From NCBI GenBank assembly GCA_019689975.1, contig JADGGK010000026.1, positions 1 through 37,812 on the forward strand: a DNA stretch of 37,812 nt. Direction: 5' to 3'. A program made the position numbers and the translations under genes. Positions 16,575 to 26,800 of the stretch are shown one piece after another. Within the stretch, counting starts at the first letter, position 1. The number at the start of each line of letters is the position of its first letter. Source of the stretch: Pseudolabrys sp. (lineage in GTDB: Bacteria; Pseudomonadota; Alphaproteobacteria; Rhizobiales; Xanthobacteraceae). A model generated the notes under the pieces. It saw only the letters and a program-made list of their open reading frames with translations, searched no databases and had not been told where the DNA came from.

Positions 16575-17849
16575 ATGAGGTACAACAAGCGCCGAATAGG
16601 GGCCGGTTTCGTGACTTTCCGCTCGGTTCTGTTCGCCTGCGCCACGGGCGGTGCGCTGCTGTGCGGCTGCGCCGCGCTGGCGGCCGGGTCGACGGGAGCC
16701 GGGGAGGGCTATCCGGTCGCCAGCGACGTGCGCATCGGCGGCGACGACAAAGCCACGCGCTTCGTGCTCGACCTGTCGCAGAAGATCGACATCGCCGCCT
16801 TCACTCTGGCCGACCCCTATCGGGTGGTGATCGATCTGCCGCAGGTCACGTTCAAGCTGCCCGCCAATGCCGGCGATCACGGCCGCGGATTGATCAAGGC
16901 TTTCCGCTACGGGCTCGTCATGAAGGGCGGCTCTCGCGTCGTCATCGATACCCGCGGGCCGGTGCGCATCGACAAGGCCTTTGTTCTCGCGGCCACCGAG
17001 GATCTTCCCGCGCGGCTCGTCGTGGAGCTCGCGCCGACGGACCGCGACAGCTTCCTGCGCAACATCGCGCTCGAGGACCGCGCGGCGCGCGCCATCGCCA
17101 CCAAGCGCGTCCGGCCCGAGCCGGCCGACGACGGCGATCTGCGGCCCCTCGTGGTGCTCGATCCGGGCCACGGCGGCATCGACACCGGCAGCCGCGCCCG
17201 CAGCGGCGAGAACGAGAAGGATGTGGTGCTCGCTTTCGCGCTCGCGCTGCGCGATGCGCTCGAGCGCAGCGGCAAATATCGCGTGGCGCTCACTCGCGCC
17301 GACGACAGTTTCGTGCCGCTCGGCGAGCGCGTGCGCTTTGCGCGCGAGCGCCATGCCTCCCTCTTCATTTCGATCCACGCCGATTTTCTGCCGCCCAGCG
17401 AGGGGCAGGCCGACGGCGCCAGCATCTACACGCTGTCGGAACGCGCCTCGGATGCGGAAGCCGCCCGCCTTGCCGAATCGGAGAACAAGGCCGACGCCAT
17501 CGGGGGCGTCGATCTTTCCGCGGAGCCTGACGACGTCGCCAATATCCTGGTCGACCTCGCCCAGCGCGAGACCAAGGTCTTCTCGGTTCAATTCGCGCAT
17601 GCGGCCATGGGCGAGCTCAGGACGGTCGCGCCGCTGCATCAGCACCCCGTGAAATCCGCCGGCTTCAAGGTGTTGACCGCCCCCGACGTGCCGTCGGTGC
17701 TTCTGGAACTGGGCTACATGTCGAGCAGGAACGATCTCGCCCATCTGACATCGGCGGCATGGCGGGAGCGCGCGGCGGCGGCTTTGCTGAAGGCCGTCGA
17801 CGCCTATTTTGCCCCGCGCCTTGCCGGAGCCGGCACCGAGGCGCGCTGA
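16575..17849 (+). CDS. amiC: N-acetylmuramoyl-L-alanine amidase with AMIN domain
   Basis: This periplasmic amidase cleaves the lactyl-amide bond between MurNAc and the stem peptide, splitting septal peptidoglycan during daughter-cell separation. The 424-aa protein has a signal sequence (about 1-37), an AMIN targeting domain (about 45-155) and an Amidase_3 catalytic domain (about 190-415). Zinc ligands are H199 (VVLDPGHGG), E214 (NEKDVVL) and H268 (FISIHAD), and the catalytic glutamate is E378 (LLELGYMS). No extra C-terminal LysM or SPOR domain is seen. It is followed after 111 bp by mrcA, an order common in alphaproteobacteria. AmiA/B/C assignment by name is conventional; the domain layout is closest to AmiC. 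Confidence 0.95.
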   Translation: MRYNKRRIGAGFVTFRSVLFACATGGALLCGCAALAAGSTGAGEGYPVASDVRIGGDDKATRFVLDLSQKIDIAAFTLADPYRVVIDLPQVTFKLPANAGDHGRGLIKAFRYGLVMKGGSRVVIDTRGPVRIDKAFVLAATEDLPARLVVELAPTDRDSFLRNIALEDRAARAIATKRVRPEPADDGDLRPLVVLDPGHGGIDTGSRARSGENEKDVVLAFALALRDALERSGKYRVALTRADDSFVPLGERVRFARERHASLFISIHADFLPPSEGQADGASIYTLSERASDAEAARLAESENKADAIGGVDLSAEPDDVANILVDLAQRETKVFSVQFAHAAMGELRTVAPLHQHPVKSAGFKVLTAPDVPSVLLELGYMSSRNDLAHLTSAAWRERAAAALLKAVDAYFAPRLAGAGTEAR

Positions 17850-17960
17850 TATGGCCCGCCGGCCTCAGTTTCAACAAAAAAACAAGCGAGAAACGTCGTC
17901 CCCCGTTGCCGCGGCTGCCAGGCTCGGCGGACGATCCGGCGTGCGGCGGGACCCGTCGCC

Positions 17961-20450
17961 ATGAAGCTCATATTGCGGTTCCTTGGCCTTCTGTTTGCCG
18001 CCGGCACGATTCTGTTCGTGGTCGCGGTCGCCGCGGTCGCGGGCTTGCTCTGGCATTACTCCAAGGATCTGCCCGACTACTCGCAGCTCAAGGATTACGA
18101 GCCGCCGGTCATGACGCGCGTGCACGCGGCCGACGGCTCGCTCGTCGCCGAATTTGCGCGCGAAAGACGGCTTTACATCCCCATCCAGGCGGTCCCCAAG
18201 CTCGTGATCAACGCCTTCCTCGCCGCCGAGGACAAGAACTTCTACGAGCACGGGGGGCTCGATTTTGCCGGCATCGTGCGCGCCGCGATTGCCTATGTCG
18301 AAAACTACGGCACCGGGCGGCGGCCGCAGGGAGCATCCACCATCACCCAGCAGGTCGCCAAGAACTTCCTGCTATCGAATGAGGTATCCTTCAGCCGGAA
18401 GATCAAGGAAGCGCTGCTCGCGCTCAAGATCGAGCGGACCTATTCGAAGGACAAGATCCTCGAGCTGTACCTGAACGAGATCTATCTCGGCCTTGGTGCC
18501 TATGGCATTGCCGCCGCGGCGCTCACTTATTTCGACAAGGGTGTCAACGAGCTCACCATTCCCGAAGCGGCCTATCTCGCGGCGTTGCCCAAGGCACCCA
18601 ACAATTATCATCCGTTCCGCGCCCGCGAGCGCGCCATCGAACGGCGCAATTGGGTGATCGACCAGATGGCGCAGGATGGTTTCATTACCGCGGCCGATGC
18701 CGAAAAGGCGAAACGCAGCCCGCTCGGCGTCACCCAGAAGGCGAGCGGGGTGCGCATGTTCGCTGCCGAATATTTTGCCGAGGAGGTGCGGCGCGAGCTC
18801 TACGAGCGCTACGGCGAGAAGAAGCTCTACGACGGCGGCCTGTCGGTCCGCACCACGCTCGACACGAAGCTGCAGGCTTTGGCAACCAAGGTGCTGAGGG
18901 AAGGTCTCGTCAATTATGACGAGACGCGAGCCGGCTGGCGGGGACCGGTCGCGCATATCGATGTCACCGGCGACTGGGGCGCGAAGCTCGCCGAGGTCAA
19001 GTCGCTCAACGACATCGCCCCGTGGCGACTCGCCGTCGTCCTGGACGGCGGCGAGAAATCCGCGCGCATCGGTCTGCAGCCGGGACGCGAGCCCGGCGGA
19101 TTTGTGAGCAAGGAACGCGACACGGGCGTGCTCACCGTCGACGGGATGAAGTGGGTCAGAATCAAGGGTAGGCCGCCGGCCAAAGTGGATCAGGTGTTGC
19201 AGCCGGGCGACGTGGTCTATGTCGAACCGGCCAAGGAACCGGGCCAGTATGTCCTGAGGCAGATTCCGGAAGTCTCGGGCGCCATGGTGGTCGAGGATCC
19301 CTGGACCGGACGCGTGCTCGCCATGGTCGGCGGCTTCTCCTACGACCAGAGCCAGTTCAACCGCGCCACGCAGGCGCTGCGCCAGCCCGGCTCCTCGTTC
19401 AAGCCTTTCGTCTACGCGGCGGCGCTCGACAACGGCTACACGCCGTCGACCTTGATCCTCGATGCGCCGATCGAGATCGACCAGGGCCCGGGCCTCGGCG
19501 TGTGGACCCCGGAAAACTATGAGCGCAATTTTTACGGACCTTCGACGTTGCGGTTCGGCATCGAGCATTCACGCAACGTGATGACGGTCCGGCTGGCGCA
19601 GGACATCGGCATGCCGCTGATCGCCGAATACGCCAAACGCTTCGGCATCTATGACAACCTGCCGCCCTATCTTTCCTTCGCGCTCGGCGCCGGGGAGACC
19701 ACGCTCCTGCGCATGGTGACCGCCTACGCCATGATCGACAACGGCGGCCGTCGCATCAAGCCGACGCTGATCGATCGCATCCAGGACCGCTATGGTCACA
19801 CCGTTTACAAGCACGATGAACGAGAATGCATCGGCTGCGACGCCAAGAAATGGGAAAACCAGCCGGAGCCTTCGTTGATCGATCGCCGCGAACAGGTGCT
19901 CGATCCGATGACCGCCTATCAGATCACCTCGATCATGGAAGGCGTGGTGCTGCGCGGGACGGCGGCCGGCGCCGGCTTCCAGAAGGAGATCGGCAAGCCC
20001 ATCGCCGGCAAGACCGGCACCACCAACGATTACAAGGACGCGTGGTTCATCGGTTTCACGCCCGACATCGTCGTCGGCGTCTATGTCGGCTACGACAAGC
20101 CGAAATCGCTCGGGCGCGGCGAGACCGGCGGCCATCTTGCGGCGCCGATCGTCAAGGATTTCATGAAGGTCGCGCTCGCCGACAAGCCGGCGGTGCCGTT
20201 TCGCGTTCCGCCCGGCATCAAGCTGGTCCGCGTCAACCTGAAGACGGGCGCGCGCGCCGCGCCCGGCGACCAGAAGGTCATCCTCGAGGCATTTAAGCCC
20301 GGCACCGCGCCACCCGACAGTGCCTCGGTCATCGGCCTCGGCAGCGGCGAGGGCAGCAATGTGAGCGATGCCGCCGCGCCGCCGCCGGTCTACGGCGTGC
20401 CCCCCGATGCCGGCCGCGCGGTGCGCAGCGGCACCGGCGGGCTCTATTAG
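17961..20450 (+). CDS. mrcA: Penicillin-binding protein 1A
   Basis: This is a bifunctional class A PBP that polymerises glycan strands and cross-links them at the outer face of the inner membrane. It is 829 aa with an N-terminal membrane anchor (about 4-33). The GT51 glycosyltransferase domain has catalytic E90 in FLAAEDKNFYEHGG, plus RRPQGASTITQQVAKN and the KAPNNYHP segment. An OB-like insert lies around 330-430. The transpeptidase domain has the nucleophile S478 (SSFK), SRN at 537-539 and KTGT at 684-687. The C-terminus is a Pro/Gly-rich tail. All catalytic motifs are intact. It lies between amiC and prfB on the same strand. Confidence 0.97.
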   Translation: MKLILRFLGLLFAAGTILFVVAVAAVAGLLWHYSKDLPDYSQLKDYEPPVMTRVHAADGSLVAEFARERRLYIPIQAVPKLVINAFLAAEDKNFYEHGGLDFAGIVRAAIAYVENYGTGRRPQGASTITQQVAKNFLLSNEVSFSRKIKEALLALKIERTYSKDKILELYLNEIYLGLGAYGIAAAALTYFDKGVNELTIPEAAYLAALPKAPNNYHPFRARERAIERRNWVIDQMAQDGFITAADAEKAKRSPLGVTQKASGVRMFAAEYFAEEVRRELYERYGEKKLYDGGLSVRTTLDTKLQALATKVLREGLVNYDETRAGWRGPVAHIDVTGDWGAKLAEVKSLNDIAPWRLAVVLDGGEKSARIGLQPGREPGGFVSKERDTGVLTVDGMKWVRIKGRPPAKVDQVLQPGDVVYVEPAKEPGQYVLRQIPEVSGAMVVEDPWTGRVLAMVGGFSYDQSQFNRATQALRQPGSSFKPFVYAAALDNGYTPSTLILDAPIEIDQGPGLGVWTPENYERNFYGPSTLRFGIEHSRNVMTVRLAQDIGMPLIAEYAKRFGIYDNLPPYLSFALGAGETTLLRMVTAYAMIDNGGRRIKPTLIDRIQDRYGHTVYKHDERECIGCDAKKWENQPEPSLIDRREQVLDPMTAYQITSIMEGVVLRGTAAGAGFQKEIGKPIAGKTGTTNDYKDAWFIGFTPDIVVGVYVGYDKPKSLGRGETGGHLAAPIVKDFMKVALADKPAVPFRVPPGIKLVRVNLKTGARAAPGDQKVILEAFKPGTAPPDSASVIGLGSGEGSNVSDAAAPPPVYGVPPDAGRAVRSGTGGLY

Positions 20451-20545
20451 CGGAGAGCGGAGGTTGCGCGGCCGCCGCGGCGACGTTAAATCGGTCGCGG
20501 TGAAGCTCGGGCCGTCCTGCCCGGCCCACAGCGAACGATAGCGGC

Positions 20546-21680
20546 ATGCGCGCGGAAATCCAGAATGTCGTCGACGAGATCAAGCGGTCGCTCGGACTGC
20601 TGAGGAGGCATCTTTGACGTCGATGCCGCCACGCGGCGTCTCGCCGAACTGAACAAGGAAGCGGAAGAACCCGGGCTCTGGAACGACCAGTCGCGGGCGC
20701 AGCGGCTCATGCGCGAGCGCGACGCGCTCGAGGACCAGCTGAACGCCATCGCCCGCATCGAGCGCGAACTCGACGACAATCTCCTCCTGATCGAGCTCGG
20801 CGAAGCCGAGAAGGACGACAAGACCGTCAGCGAGGCCGAGGCGGCGCTCCGGCGGCTCAAAACCGAGGTCGCGCGGCGGGAGCTGGAAGCGCTATTGTCC
20901 GGCGAGGCCGACGCCAATGACTGCTATCTCGAGGTCCACGCCGGCGCGGGCGGCACCGAGAGCCAAGACTGGGCCAGCATGCTGATGCGCATGTATGTGC
21001 GCTGGGCGGAGCAGCACGGCTACAAGGTCGAATGGATTGAGGAGACCGAAGGCGAAGGCGCCGGCATCAAATCGGCGACCGTCATGGTGAAGGGGCACAA
21101 TGCCTATGGTTGGCTCAAGAGCGAGCACGGCGTGCATAGGCTCGTGCGCATTTCGCCGTTCGATGCCAATGCGCGGCGACATACCTCTTTTGCCAGCGTG
21201 AACGTCTATCCGGTGGTGGATGACCGCATCAAGATCGATATCAACGAGAAGGACGTCCGCGTCGACGTCATGCGGTCGGGCGGCGCCGGCGGCCAGCACG
21301 TCAACAAGACCGAGTCGGCGGTGCGGCTGACGCACATCCCCACCAATATCGTGGTGAAATGCCAGAGCGATCGCTCGCAGCACCGCAACCGCGCCATGGC
21401 GTGGGACATGCTGCGCGCGAAGCTGTTCGAGATCGAGATGAGGAAACGCGAGGAGAAGGCTGCGGCCGAACAGGCGGCCAAGACCGATATCGGATGGGGC
21501 CACCAGATTCGTTCATACGTGCTGCAGCCCTACCAGATGGTGAAGGATCTGCGGACGGGCGTGTCGACCTCCAATACCAGCGCGGTGCTGGACGGCGATC
21601 TCGACCAGTTCATGCAGGCGGCGCTCGCGCAGAAGGCCTTCGGCGGCGCGCCGGTCGCGGTCGAGGACGATGCCGAATAG
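20546..21680 (+). CDS. prfB: Peptide chain release factor 2, expressed by programmed +1 frameshift
   Basis: RF2 recognises UGA and UAA stop codons and triggers peptide release. Reading starts at ATG 20546 ([15 protein letters not shown]...) and runs 23 codons to CTT at 20612-20614, followed by in-frame TGA at 20615-20617. Skipping T20615 continues in the +1 frame from GAC 20616 to 21680, giving about 377 aa. The site AGGAGG CAT CTT TGA C has the Shine-Dalgarno-like element (20603-20608) at exactly the spacing of the E. coli prfB autoregulatory site. The shifted frame contains the anticodon tripeptide SPF ([10 protein letters not shown]) and the catalytic GGQ ([14 protein letters not shown]). 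Low RF2 favours the shift, so the gene controls its own level. Confidence 0.96.
20603..20618 (+). promoter_or_regulatory. prfB recoding site (AGGAGG...CTT TGA C)
   Basis: An internal Shine-Dalgarno-like AGGAGG (20603-20608) is followed by CAT, the slippery CTT and the RF2-read stop TGA, then C. All four elements of the classical prfB +1 frameshift signal are present, and the downstream +1 frame encodes the rest of RF2. Confidence 0.95.
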
Positions 21681-21693
21681 GTCGACCGGATGA

Positions 21694-21708
21694 CGCGGCC
21701 TTGCCGCG
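21694..21708. terminator. Possible hairpin terminator between convergent prfB and M23 gene
   Basis: CGCGGC (21694-21699), a 3-nt loop and GCCGCG (21703-21708) form a perfect 6-bp stem in the 57-bp gap between converging genes. There is no T-run on either strand, so an intrinsic terminator is only a guess. Confidence 0.3.
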
Positions 21709-21737
21709 CGAACCCCGCCGCGCCGGCCGTCCCCCGG

Positions 21738-23066
21738 CTACATCGCGCCGAGCCTGATCCCGGCGCGCAGATATTTCTGCGGGTCGACGGGTTCGTCGCG
21801 CACGCGGGTTTCATAATGGAGATGCGGTCCGGTGGAACGACCGGTCGATCCGATCTTGCCGATCACCTGGCCGATGCGGATCCTTTGACCGACCTTGACG
21901 TCGATCTCCGACAGGTGGCCGTAGCGCGTGGCAAGACCGTTGCCGTGGTCGATCTCCACCATGTTGCCGTAGCCGCCGTCCCAGCCCGCGACGGTCACGC
22001 GCCCCTCGGCGGTGGCACGCACCGGTTCGCCATAATCGCCGCGCAGGTCGATCCCGGTGTGCATCGCCGGCCGACCGAGAAAGGGGTCGGTACGAACGCC
22101 GAAAGGCGAGCTCATGTCGACCGCCCCTTCGACCGGCTTGCGGATCGGGACGGTCGCCAGCGCGCGCGTGTAGGTGTCGATCTGCGCCTGCGCGAGATTG
22201 ATGCGGTATAGCTGCCGCTCGAAGGTACCGGCATCGGCGCGCGGCGGCTTGATCGGCACGAACGGGCCGCCGATCGCCCTCTTCACCTGGCTCTTGGGAT
22301 CGACGCCGAGCTCGTCGAGCACGCTGCGCATGCGCCGCGCCTTGCTGTCGAACCGCTGTTCGAGATCGGTGACCAGCAAAGTCTGCTTACGCTCCACCTC
22401 GTCGAGCGCACGGGACACGCGCTGCAGCAGCCCGTCGAGACCCTTGCCGTCGCCGCGCGCGGCAAGCCGCGCAGGGCGAGGCGGCGCTTCGCGCGATATG
22501 AGCCGTGCCTCGCGGTCCGGCGGCGCCCGAAAGATCACCGTGTCGCTGATCGGCGAGGGACGCGCGCTCTTCGTCGTTTCGGCCTCGGAGTCGCGCGGCC
22601 GATGCAGGGAGCCGGTCGTCATGAGCGTGTTGCCGAGCGCATTGGTGCGGCTCTCGAGCATCGTCTGCCGTTGCAGCAATGCGTTGAGTTTCTGCTCGAA
22701 TTGCTCCTGGTCGAGGAGCTGTCGGCTGGTGATGCGATCGACCTGCGCGCGCAGCTCGGCGATGCGGTCCTCGTAAGCGGTCTGCATCTCGGCCTGGCGG
22801 GCGATGAGACGCGTCAGCACGTCGTCGTGGAAGGCGAAATAGGTTCCGGTCGCGATCGACCACAGCGCCATGATCACCAGCGTGCCGACCACAATCCAGA
22901 ACACGACCGGCCCGATACGCACCTGATGGCCGCGATGCACCAGCACGTAGCCCTCGTGCGTGCGCTGGATCTTGCGCGAAACGGCGGCTGCCGCGTGCGG
23001 ATGCACCGGCGCGCGGCGCGGACCGTGACCGGCAGAGGGCTGAAAGGAGGCGATGGAATGCGACAT
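21738..23066 (-). CDS. M23 (LytM-type) peptidoglycan metallopeptidase, membrane-anchored
   Basis: This 442-aa inner-membrane protein has its C-terminal peptidase in the periplasm. A cytoplasmic basic N-terminus precedes one transmembrane helix (about 50-72, GPVVFWIVVGTLVIMALW). A coiled-coil segment follows (about 85-140), then a linker. The LytM/M23 domain has zinc ligands H336 and D340 in HTGID and the HLH pair starting at H415 (PHLHYE). The ligand set looks complete, so it is probably active rather than an EnvC/NlpD-like activator. Start ATG 23066 is chosen because the longer frame upstream overlaps the peroxiredoxin gene in another frame. A CtrA-like TTAA-N7-GTAA lies about 68-82 bp upstream. 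Confidence 0.9.
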   Translation of the reverse strand: MSHSIASFQPSAGHGPRRAPVHPHAAAAVSRKIQRTHEGYVLVHRGHQVRIGPVVFWIVVGTLVIMALWSIATGTYFAFHDDVLTRLIARQAEMQTAYEDRIAELRAQVDRITSRQLLDQEQFEQKLNALLQRQTMLESRTNALGNTLMTTGSLHRPRDSEAETTKSARPSPISDTVIFRAPPDREARLISREAPPRPARLAARGDGKGLDGLLQRVSRALDEVERKQTLLVTDLEQRFDSKARRMRSVLDELGVDPKSQVKRAIGGPFVPIKPPRADAGTFERQLYRINLAQAQIDTYTRALATVPIRKPVEGAVDMSSPFGVRTDPFLGRPAMHTGIDLRGDYGEPVRATAEGRVTVAGWDGGYGNMVEIDHGNGLATRYGHLSEIDVKVGQRIRIGQVIGKIGSTGRSTGPHLHYETRVRDEPVDPQKYLRAGIRLGAM

Positions 23067-23133
23067 CGGCACGCTCCGCCGGTTCGGCAGCGCAAGCCGG
23101 AGAACCAGCCGTGCCGATATCAGCCGCACATGG

Positions 23134-23148
23134 TTAAGAAACCGGTAA
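23134..23148. promoter_or_regulatory. Possible CtrA-binding site upstream of the M23 peptidase
   Basis: TTAA-GAAACCG-GTAA matches the alphaproteobacterial CtrA consensus TTAA-N7-TTAA at 7 of 8 positions. It lies 68-82 bp before the M23 peptidase start, between it and the peroxiredoxin gene. CtrA controls cell-cycle and envelope genes in this class, so the position is sensible, but this is a single degenerate match. Confidence 0.35.
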
Positions 23149-23158
23149 TGTCGCTGCG

Positions 23159-23662
23159 TCACCTTCCTGATTCGGACGCCGGCGCGGACAGTTGCAGGGC
23201 GCGGGCCGCCGCGAGCACCTCCTCGGCGTGCCCGTCGACGCGCACCGTCGGCCATGTGCGGACGATGCGGCCCCGAGTATCGATGAGGAAAGTCTTGCGG
23301 ATGACGCCGAGCGATTTGCGGCCGTAAAGCGTCTTTTCGCCCCAGGCCCCATAGGCGGTCAGCATGGCTTTCTTCTCGTCGGAGGCGAGGGTTATGGCGA
23401 GCCGATGCTTGGCCTTGAAGCGTTCCTGCGCGGCGATCGGATCCGCGGAAACGCCGAGGATCTCCGTGCCGGTTTCGGCGAATGCGCGGCGCAGGCGCGA
23501 GAAGGCGAGCGCCTCCCTGGTGCACCCCGGCGTGTCGGCACGGGGAAAGAAATAGAGAACGAGATTGCGACCTCTGAAGTCCTTCAATGCGACCGTGCCC
23601 CCGCCGTCGCGAGGCAGCGTGAAGGCAGGCGCTTTTGATCCTGCAACCGGTTCGCGCGGCAT
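23159..23662 (-). CDS. bcp: BCP/PrxQ-type peroxiredoxin
   Basis: This is a thiol peroxidase of the bacterioferritin-comigratory-protein family that reduces H2O2 and organic hydroperoxides in the cytoplasm. The 167-aa length is normal. The peroxidatic cysteine is C47 in FPRADTPGCTREALAF. The resolving cysteine found five residues later in many PrxQ proteins is absent (alanine or phenylalanine there), so this is probably a 1-Cys or atypical member needing an external thiol. Additional blocks FKAKHRLAITLASDEKK and TFLIDTRGRIVRTW fit the fold. It lies upstream of the M23 peptidase gene on the same strand with about 92 bp between. Confidence 0.93.
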   Translation of the reverse strand: MPREPVAGSKAPAFTLPRDGGGTVALKDFRGRNLVLYFFPRADTPGCTREALAFSRLRRAFAETGTEILGVSADPIAAQERFKAKHRLAITLASDEKKAMLTAYGAWGEKTLYGRKSLGVIRKTFLIDTRGRIVRTWPTVRVDGHAEEVLAAARALQLSAPASESGR

Positions 23663-23821
23663 ATGCCTTCCTTTCGTCGCTTTCCGCCGTTCAATGGGGC
23701 TGATGCCATGCGCTTTTCACCTGCGCAACGGCCACCGCGGGCATGGGTCCGGGATCGTCGCGGCGGTCCGCCGATGCCCGCATGATACGGCACCAGTGGC
23801 ACGAGGGGATGCCCATCGGCG

Positions 23822-26800
23822 ATGACGGGTGACGCACGCCATCGGAGGAGCGTTTTTGCGCCGCTGGGCGGGGGGCACTCGCCGCGTGCGCGGCATGATT
23901 CACATCGCGGTCCGCGGCACGGTCGGCCGCATCGATGGCGGCCAGCGGTCCTTCTGCGACCTTGGCGGGCGCGCGCGCAGCGGTACCTGACGGCGGCCTG
24001 GCGCGGACTTGCGCGCCTTGCAAGGCAGCGCTGGATGCGCCGCATGCTGGTGGCCGCGGGCGCCGCGGCCGCGCTCGTCCTGATGTCGCTCGGGGCGCTC
24101 TGGTGGCGGCTGTCGCAGGGGCCGATCGAGCTTGATGTCGTCACGCCTTGGCTCGTCGCCGCCATCGAAGACAATTTCGGCGGCAAACACACCGTCACCG
24201 TCGGCGGCACCCAGATCGAACGCGACGAGAACGGCGGCACCTCGCTGCGGCTGCGCGACATTGTCGTGCGCGACGCCGACGGCACGGTGGTCGCGAGCGC
24301 GCCGAAAGCGGAGGTGGGTCTGTCCGGATTCAGCCTGCTGCGCGGGCAGATGCGGGCGCAGAGCCTCAACCTCGTCGGCGCGGAAATGTCGGTGCGGATC
24401 GAGAACGACGGGCGCGTCACGGTCTTTGCCGGCGCCGACAAGCGACCGATCGCCACGGCCTTGCCTGCCTCCACGCCGCCTGCCGCGCCGCGGGCGGAGA
24501 GCGCGAAGGCCAATGCGCCCGCGCCGCCGCTCGGCGGGGAGCTTGCCGATGTCGCCGGTCTGCTCGCCTGGATCGATGGGCTCGGCGCGACCGGGCTCGA
24601 CGGCCATGATTTGCGCGAACTCGGCCTCAAGAACGGCCATCTGGTCGTCGACGACCGGCGCAACGGCAAGCATTGGACCTTCGATCGGATCAATGCCAGC
24701 CTGCGGCGGCCGGAGCGGGGCGGCATCGTGTTCCGTCTCGAATCGGACAATCCGCGACGACCTTGGGTGCTGAGCGCTGCCCTGCGCCCGCTCGGCGACG
24801 GACTGCGCGCGGTGGGCATCGAAGCGCGTCAGGTATCGATCCGTGACCTGCTGCTCGCGCTGCGGGTGAAGGAAGGGGATGTCGACGCGGATCTTCCCTT
24901 GTCGGCGAGCATCCGCGCGGAGATCGCAGCCGACGGCACGCTGCGGCTCGTGCAGGGTCAGCTGCTCGTCGGCGCCGGCACCATCGTCGATCGCGGCGGC
25001 TCGCAGGCGGTGACCATCCCGGTCGACCATGGCGACGTGCGGTTCAGCTGGGACGCGGGTCGCCGGCTGCTCGTGGTACCGTTTCAGGTCCAGTCGGCCG
25101 GCAACCAATACACCATGCGCGCGACGGTCGAGGCGCCGGCCGACAACGGCGGGGTATGGCGGGTTGCGATCGGCCGCAACGATCCGGTCATCGATCCCGT
25201 CATTCTCGGACCGTTGGCGGACGACGAGGGCATATCGCTCAATCACGTCAATATTCGCGCGCGCCTCGACACGGTGCGTCGTCGTCTCGACATCGAACAG
25301 GGCGATGTCGGCCGGATCGACACCCGACCGCTGCACAATGTCGGATTCGCCGTGACCGGAAGTGTCGACTACTCGACCCCCGACCCGCATGTTGCCTTCG
25401 GCGTGGCCGCCACGCGCATGCCGATTGCGGTGATGCGACGCCTGTGGCCCGTTCTTGCCGCCGCGCATCTGCGCAAATGGGTCGGGGACCACGTATCTTC
25501 CGGCATCGTCGAGCGCATCGTGATTGCCGGCAACGCGCCGCTGTCGACCTTCGCGAGCGACGGACCGCCCACGCCCGACGACGGCCTGTCCATCGACTTG
25601 GAGACCAGCGCCACCACGTTGAAACCGGTCGCCGACCTTCCCGCCATCCGCGACGCGGATCTGACCGCGCATATCACCGGCCGCACCGCCACGGTCAATC
25701 TCGGCCGCGGCACCGTCGAGGTCGCCCCCGGCCGCAAGCTGAGCATTGCCAACGGCGTGTTCCGCGTCGCCGATACGCATCAAAAGCCGGCCGTCGCGCA
25801 CGTCCAGTTTCGGCTCGATGGCGGAGTTCCGGCGGCCGCCATGCTGCTGCAAAATAATATCTTGCGCGACGAAATGGGCCTTGCGCTCGATCCGGAGTCG
25901 AGTCGCGGCACCGTCGCGACGCAGGTGGCGCTCGATCTGCCGCTCTCGCGCGAGCAGGCGACGGACGCGATCCGCTACGTCATCAATGCGGAACTTGCGA
26001 GCTTTGCCGCCGACAAGATGCTGATGGGGCAGAAGCTGGAGGCTGCCTCCTTGCAGGTGACGGCGGACAATGCCGGCTTTCAGGTCAAGGGCGACGTCAA
26101 AATCAACGGCATCCCTGCCGCCATCGTTCTGAGCCGGCAGAAGAGCGAGCCCGACGCCTTGCTGCAACTCGAAGCCTCGCTCGACGAAGCGGCGCGACGC
26201 CGCCTGGGGATCAATCTGGGCACCACGGTTGCGGGCTCCATTCCGGTCAAGGTCAGCGGCCGCGTCGGCGACAGCCGCGGCGACGACCGCTTCGCCCTCG
26301 AGGCCGATCTGACACCGGTCGCGATCGACGATCTGCTGCCCGGCTGGCAGAAGCCGGCAGGCAAGGCCGCCCGGTTCACCGCGACGCTGACGCGAAGCGA
26401 AAAAACCGCCCGGTTCGACGACATCGCGATTTCCGGTTCGGGCGCCAATGTGAAGGGCAGCGCCGAGGTCGACAATGCGGGCGACCTCGTGTCGGCCAAT
26501 CTGCCCGTCTTTGCGCTCTCGAGCGGCGATAAGATGTCGCTCAAGGCCGAGCGCGGCGGCGACGGCGCGCTGCGCGTGACCATGCGCGGGGACGTCTACG
26601 ACGGGCGCAATTTCGTCAAGTCGGTCCTCGCCGGCCCGGCAGCCGATGCCAAGCGAACGCAGAAACCGACGGATCTCGATCTCGACGTCAAGATCGGCGC
26701 GGTTGCCGGCTACAACGGGGAGACCCTGCGCGGACTCGAGCTCAAGCTCACGCGTCGCAGCGGGCGGATCCGCGTCTTCACGCTGAAGGCCAAGATCGGA

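Noticed and set aside
20615-20617. prfB disrupted by a premature stop (pseudogene)
   Set aside because: The TGA lies in an exact prfB recoding context and the +1 frame is intact to the normal end, so this is programmed frameshifting.
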